Source: Clostridia bacterium
Lineage (GTDB): Bacteria; Bacillota; Clostridia; Oscillospirales; CAG-272
Direction of reading: 5' to 3'
Length of the DNA stretch: 8,075 bases
Assembly (NCBI GenBank): GCA_017416885.1
Contig: JAFQAM010000086.1
Coordinates: 1 to 8,075 of the forward strand
The translations under genes and the position numbers were made by a program. Below, piece after piece: positions 6,901 through 8,075 of this stretch. Under the pieces are notes generated by a model that was not told the DNA's origin, did not search any database, and saw only the letters and a list, made by a program, of their open reading frames with translations. Position 1 is the first letter of the stretch. The number at the start of each line of letters is the position of its first letter.

Positions 6901-8075
6901 ACATCGGCACAAAGATTGTTGACGGTAAAGAAGTTCAAATGCACGGTTGTTCAGTATGTAAGACTGAAGCAACATTAGACGAAGAAGGCGGAAACGTTTC
7001 ATCAAACCTCGGTTTCACAATTTACTACGCAACAAGCGTATCTGATTTTGCTAAGACAGGTTATGATGTAATCAGATTAAAGAATGATGTGGCATCAGAT
7101 GCCGGTACTTCTGTTAAAAATAATGCTATCATTGACTTTGGTGGTTACACATACACAAAGACTGGTGGTAGATTCCAATTACAAACCATTAAGGGTATCG
7201 TAAACGGTACTGTTAAGCAAAACCATGGTCTTAACGCGCTCCAAGTTTATTGCGTTGGATTTATTGAAGACTTCAATATCATCGTAGGCGCAACATATAA
7301 CGATAACGCTACAGGTATTTACATGTCATACAATGCTTCTTATGGTGGATCATACATCAATAGCATTAAGAATTTAACTATTGACAGCGTTAGAGATGAA
7401 AACGGCGAGTATATTAACAGCACAACTGGTTTATTCAATCACGGTCTTGAATTCTCAAATACAAACAGTGTAATTGGTACACTTGACAACGTTAAGGTTT
7501 ACTCTAGAGGTCAAGCAATTACAATTATGGCTAAACAAATCGGCACTATGACCAACTGTGTATTCAGCGGTGATAATGTTGGTATGTATATTGGCAAAAT
7601 CCAATGCTCAATTAATCTTGTAAATTGTACAGTTTCCAGTAAAGAACTTGCTGTATTTGTAAAAGAAGGTACTGCAAGTGAAAATAATCCTATTTCATTC
7701 ACCTTTGATGAAAAAACATCATTCTCATCAAACAATATTGCATTCGAAATTCGCACTACAGGTGACTACTACGATTTTGACGCTCTTACATCAGCAGTAG
7801 CTCTTGTAGATGGTAGAATTTATACTTCATTTGAAGAAGCTTTCGCAGCTCTTAAAGCTTCTACCGCAGATATAACCAAGTTTAATCTTATAGGCAATCG
7901 TGAATTAGATGCGCCTATCGTAATTGACAAGGCTGTTCAATTTAGCCTTGGAGGTGGTACATTTAAACTTCCTGTTATCGGCAGAAAGGAATTTACAACA
8001 GAAGATGCTCCTGGTTATACATTAACTGCTCTTAACGGTGCATTCGTTGTTAAAGAGGGCGGCTCACTCACTATT
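3918..8075 (+). CDS. Very large secreted multi-domain surface protein, C-terminus beyond the window
   Basis: The frame is open from ATG 3918 through the last base, giving 1386 residues without a stop. AGGAG (3903-3907) lies 10 nt upstream. Residues 1-24 are a signal peptide (K2-K3, hydrophobic core, likely cleavage after S-A-S-A). Residues about 30-180 resemble a discoidin-like module. Residues 183-310 are a Cys/His-rich cluster. Residues 331-466 and 486-622 are two closely similar F5/8 type C (discoidin)-like modules, each with Y-I-V-D-G and F-N-S-S-E-Q-W-G. Residues about 623-822 look like another beta-sandwich. Residues 826-1014 are a second Cys/His cluster. Residues about 1060-1280 have Asn/Gly-rich, short-strand periodicity like a right-handed beta-helix. 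A further repeat begins with Y-T-S-F-E-E-A-F (1302-1309). A glycan- or host-binding role is inferred. No catalytic motif or anchor is visible in this part. Confidence 0.85.
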   Translation, partial: MKKLSLLFVFVLVLVAVLAFSASAKNITKEAEFSMASGGDLCQPEYVIDDNYHAGASNGNIQNWCDYYFEFETGRNVTRIRVICNSIGENMGVCTFDTISNYSNGVICRVKSGNSTLADVTVQTSKATVVYNADGEAIYSYIDFVPSEGTSWENVTWINIPALHSKQKETCLWEIDIFDDQECTDDTHEFVCDDCNTVLKCNACGLEKEETSHPYLAATCVELSKCVLCNATTGELSTEHDFAPATCAAPMTCKLCGVTEGDVAEEHTSVPADDGDCTTAVVCNTCKADVIPANEHQFVIDESECLNAGCRISDKEDNIAGLATITPTADETWWAVETKYIVDGNWSTACHSPKNSNFTYTFTYAEAQYLTRFIVAVNGKDFTAPRDNSNLKSSNAIKNVVINLYNVVDGEKVMVYESDRFDFDADTTEAILVLPYALQATEVTFTFNSSEQWGSSFVREIEIYKPKNIETNIASGGNPVAGGSGEVWWGVGPEYIVDGDKTTATHAPKSNDFTYTFEYAKSQLLSKVVVVANGECTTSKKVGDSDASGSHNSSAIKNVVVTLYNKSGHVIYESDRYEFTEGVTEIEIQLPYTYQASKVVVSFNSSEQWGNSFVREIEIYKTVLPNFPEGGVELDDVDFDGCWKKIKLKDAIAEAIYNKPTEDNRGTHYYAVDEDGNLILDENGNAIFITGAPIGGYSNAYGTEMDGVKETGLGIYYEGQKNGIQYNFNKQYLIKDITITYRAYCSGPNDGYDLWIGKIVNGEEVWEQVASYTASEAGYSTVKFELGEDGEGVEGSMFRFYWRAGQTARLTPTLTEVDMTLYENRCDWTVNNVLSQVSCGYDAVAECKCSRCGFEKTIVTAPATCEHNKVEITAAKAATCTDFGYNAVKQCTTCEKTFGGDRIAKSLGGHKQGTPATCTKAAVCATCGESYGDMLPHTGGEATCTAKAICSVCEQPYGEFADHVYGTAACLANTCVNCGYVNSEITATKHTYGWNIGTKIVDGKEVQMHGCSVCKTEATLDEEGGNVSSNLGFTIYYATSVSDFAKTGYDVIRLKNDVASDAGTSVKNNAIIDFGGYTYTKTGGRFQLQTIKGIVNGTVKQNHGLNALQVYCVGFIEDFNIIVGATYNDNATGIYMSYNASYGGSYINSIKNLTIDSVRDENGEYINSTTGLFNHGLEFSNTNSVIGTLDNVKVYSRGQAITIMAKQIGTMTNCVFSGDNVGMYIGKIQCSINLVNCTVSSKELAVFVKEGTASENNPISFTFDEKTSFSSNNIAFEIRTTGDYYDFDALTSAVALVDGRIYTSFEEAFAALKASTADITKFNLIGNRELDAPIVIDKAVQFSLGGGTFKLPVIGRKEFTTEDAPGYTLTALNGAFVVKEGGSLTI
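4464..4847 (+). other. First Cys/His-rich repeat cluster of the large protein
   Basis: Residues 183-310 contain successive units of the form C-x5-C-x2-C-x(9-10)-H. Clear ones are Cys220/226/229 with His240, Cys247/253/256 with His267, and Cys277/283/286 with His296. A partial leading unit has Cys192/195/201/204 with His213. Three cysteines and one histidine per unit could bind a metal ion in zinc-ribbon fashion. I recall such repeats in secreted proteins of gut Firmicutes but know no assigned function. Confidence 0.75.
4908..5783 (+). repeat. Tandem duplicated discoidin-like modules
   Basis: Residues 331-466 and 486-622 align with an offset of about 156 residues. Shared landmarks are a W-W pair, Y-I-V-D-G, F-T-Y-T-F, A-I-K-N-V-V, Y-E-S-D-R, L-P-Y and F-N-S-S-E-Q-W-G. 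At DNA level, 5256-5311 and 5724-5779 match at about 50 of 56 bases, mostly with synonymous changes. This points to internal duplication or later gene conversion at the 3' end of the modules. Family members usually bind carbohydrates or cell-surface ligands. Confidence 0.8.
6393..6959 (+). other. Second Cys/His-rich repeat cluster of the large protein
   Basis: Residues 826-1014 repeat the C-x(4-10)-C-x2-C-x(9-15)-H unit. Examples are Cys880/891/894 with His910, Cys918/924/927 with His937, Cys944/950/953 with His963, and Cys970/975/978 with His990. C-S-V-C (1011-1014) closes the cluster. It begins with a looser part around Cys839/847/849/852. The same unit as in 4464-4847 recurs after about 500 intervening residues of beta-sandwich modules, so the two clusters probably act as paired spacers or metal-stabilised linkers; that role is inference. 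Confidence 0.75.
7095..7757 (+). other. Probable right-handed beta-helix region of the large protein
   Basis: Residues about 1060-1280 alternate short hydrophobic strands with Asn/Asp/Gly turns, as in I-I-D-F-G-G-Y, I-K-N-L-T-I-D-S-V, L-D-N-V-K-V-Y and M-T-N-C-V-F-S-G-D. That periodicity is typical of pectate-lyase-like parallel beta-helices used in polysaccharide-acting enzymes and adhesins. No catalytic residues can be assigned. The fold call is by pattern only. Confidence 0.5.

Overview
The window looks like a chromosomal stretch of a low-GC, Gram-positive, gut-type anaerobe of the class Clostridia, probably an uncultivated lineage. This rests on AT-rich genes with strong AGGAG-type ribosome binding sites, BspA-like leucine-rich-repeat and multi-domain secreted proteins, U-tailed hairpin terminators, and families of short palindromic repeats between genes that I recall from gut Clostridia genomes. 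No database search was possible, so the taxonomy is inference.

Layout, all genes on the plus strand. (1) 1-132: a GC-rich REP-like hairpin, then the leader of the first gene. (2) 133-1083: a cytoplasmic, divergent GH29 (alpha-L-fucosidase-like) glycoside hydrolase. (3) 1088-1301: an array of five small hairpins joined by an invariant ATATCAC linker, then the last 26 codons plus stop of a second, diverged GH29 gene, then a strong terminator. (4) 1415-3079: promoter, secreted LRR protein gene (1517-3040) and terminator. (5) 3080-3917: a long gene-free, repeat-rich region. It holds two copies of a heptamer-repeat element flanking a double hairpin, a run of thirteen consecutive small hairpins with about 22-nt period, an AT-rich stretch, and a perfect-consensus sigma-A promoter with a palindrome at the likely transcription start. 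(6) 3918-8075: the first 1386 codons of a very large secreted protein, open at the window edge. It carries a signal peptide, discoidin-like modules, two clusters of C-x2-C/His repeats and a beta-helix-like region.

The two secreted proteins have separate promoters or terminators and are not an operon with the hydrolase. Together they suggest a cell-surface or secreted glycan- or host-binding layer, with the hydrolase acting inside the cell on imported oligosaccharides; this link is inference. The most unusual content is the pair of hairpin arrays. Stem sequences differ from unit to unit yet stay almost perfectly self-complementary, while the linkers stay nearly constant, which is the opposite of ordinary repeat decay and differs from a CRISPR layout.
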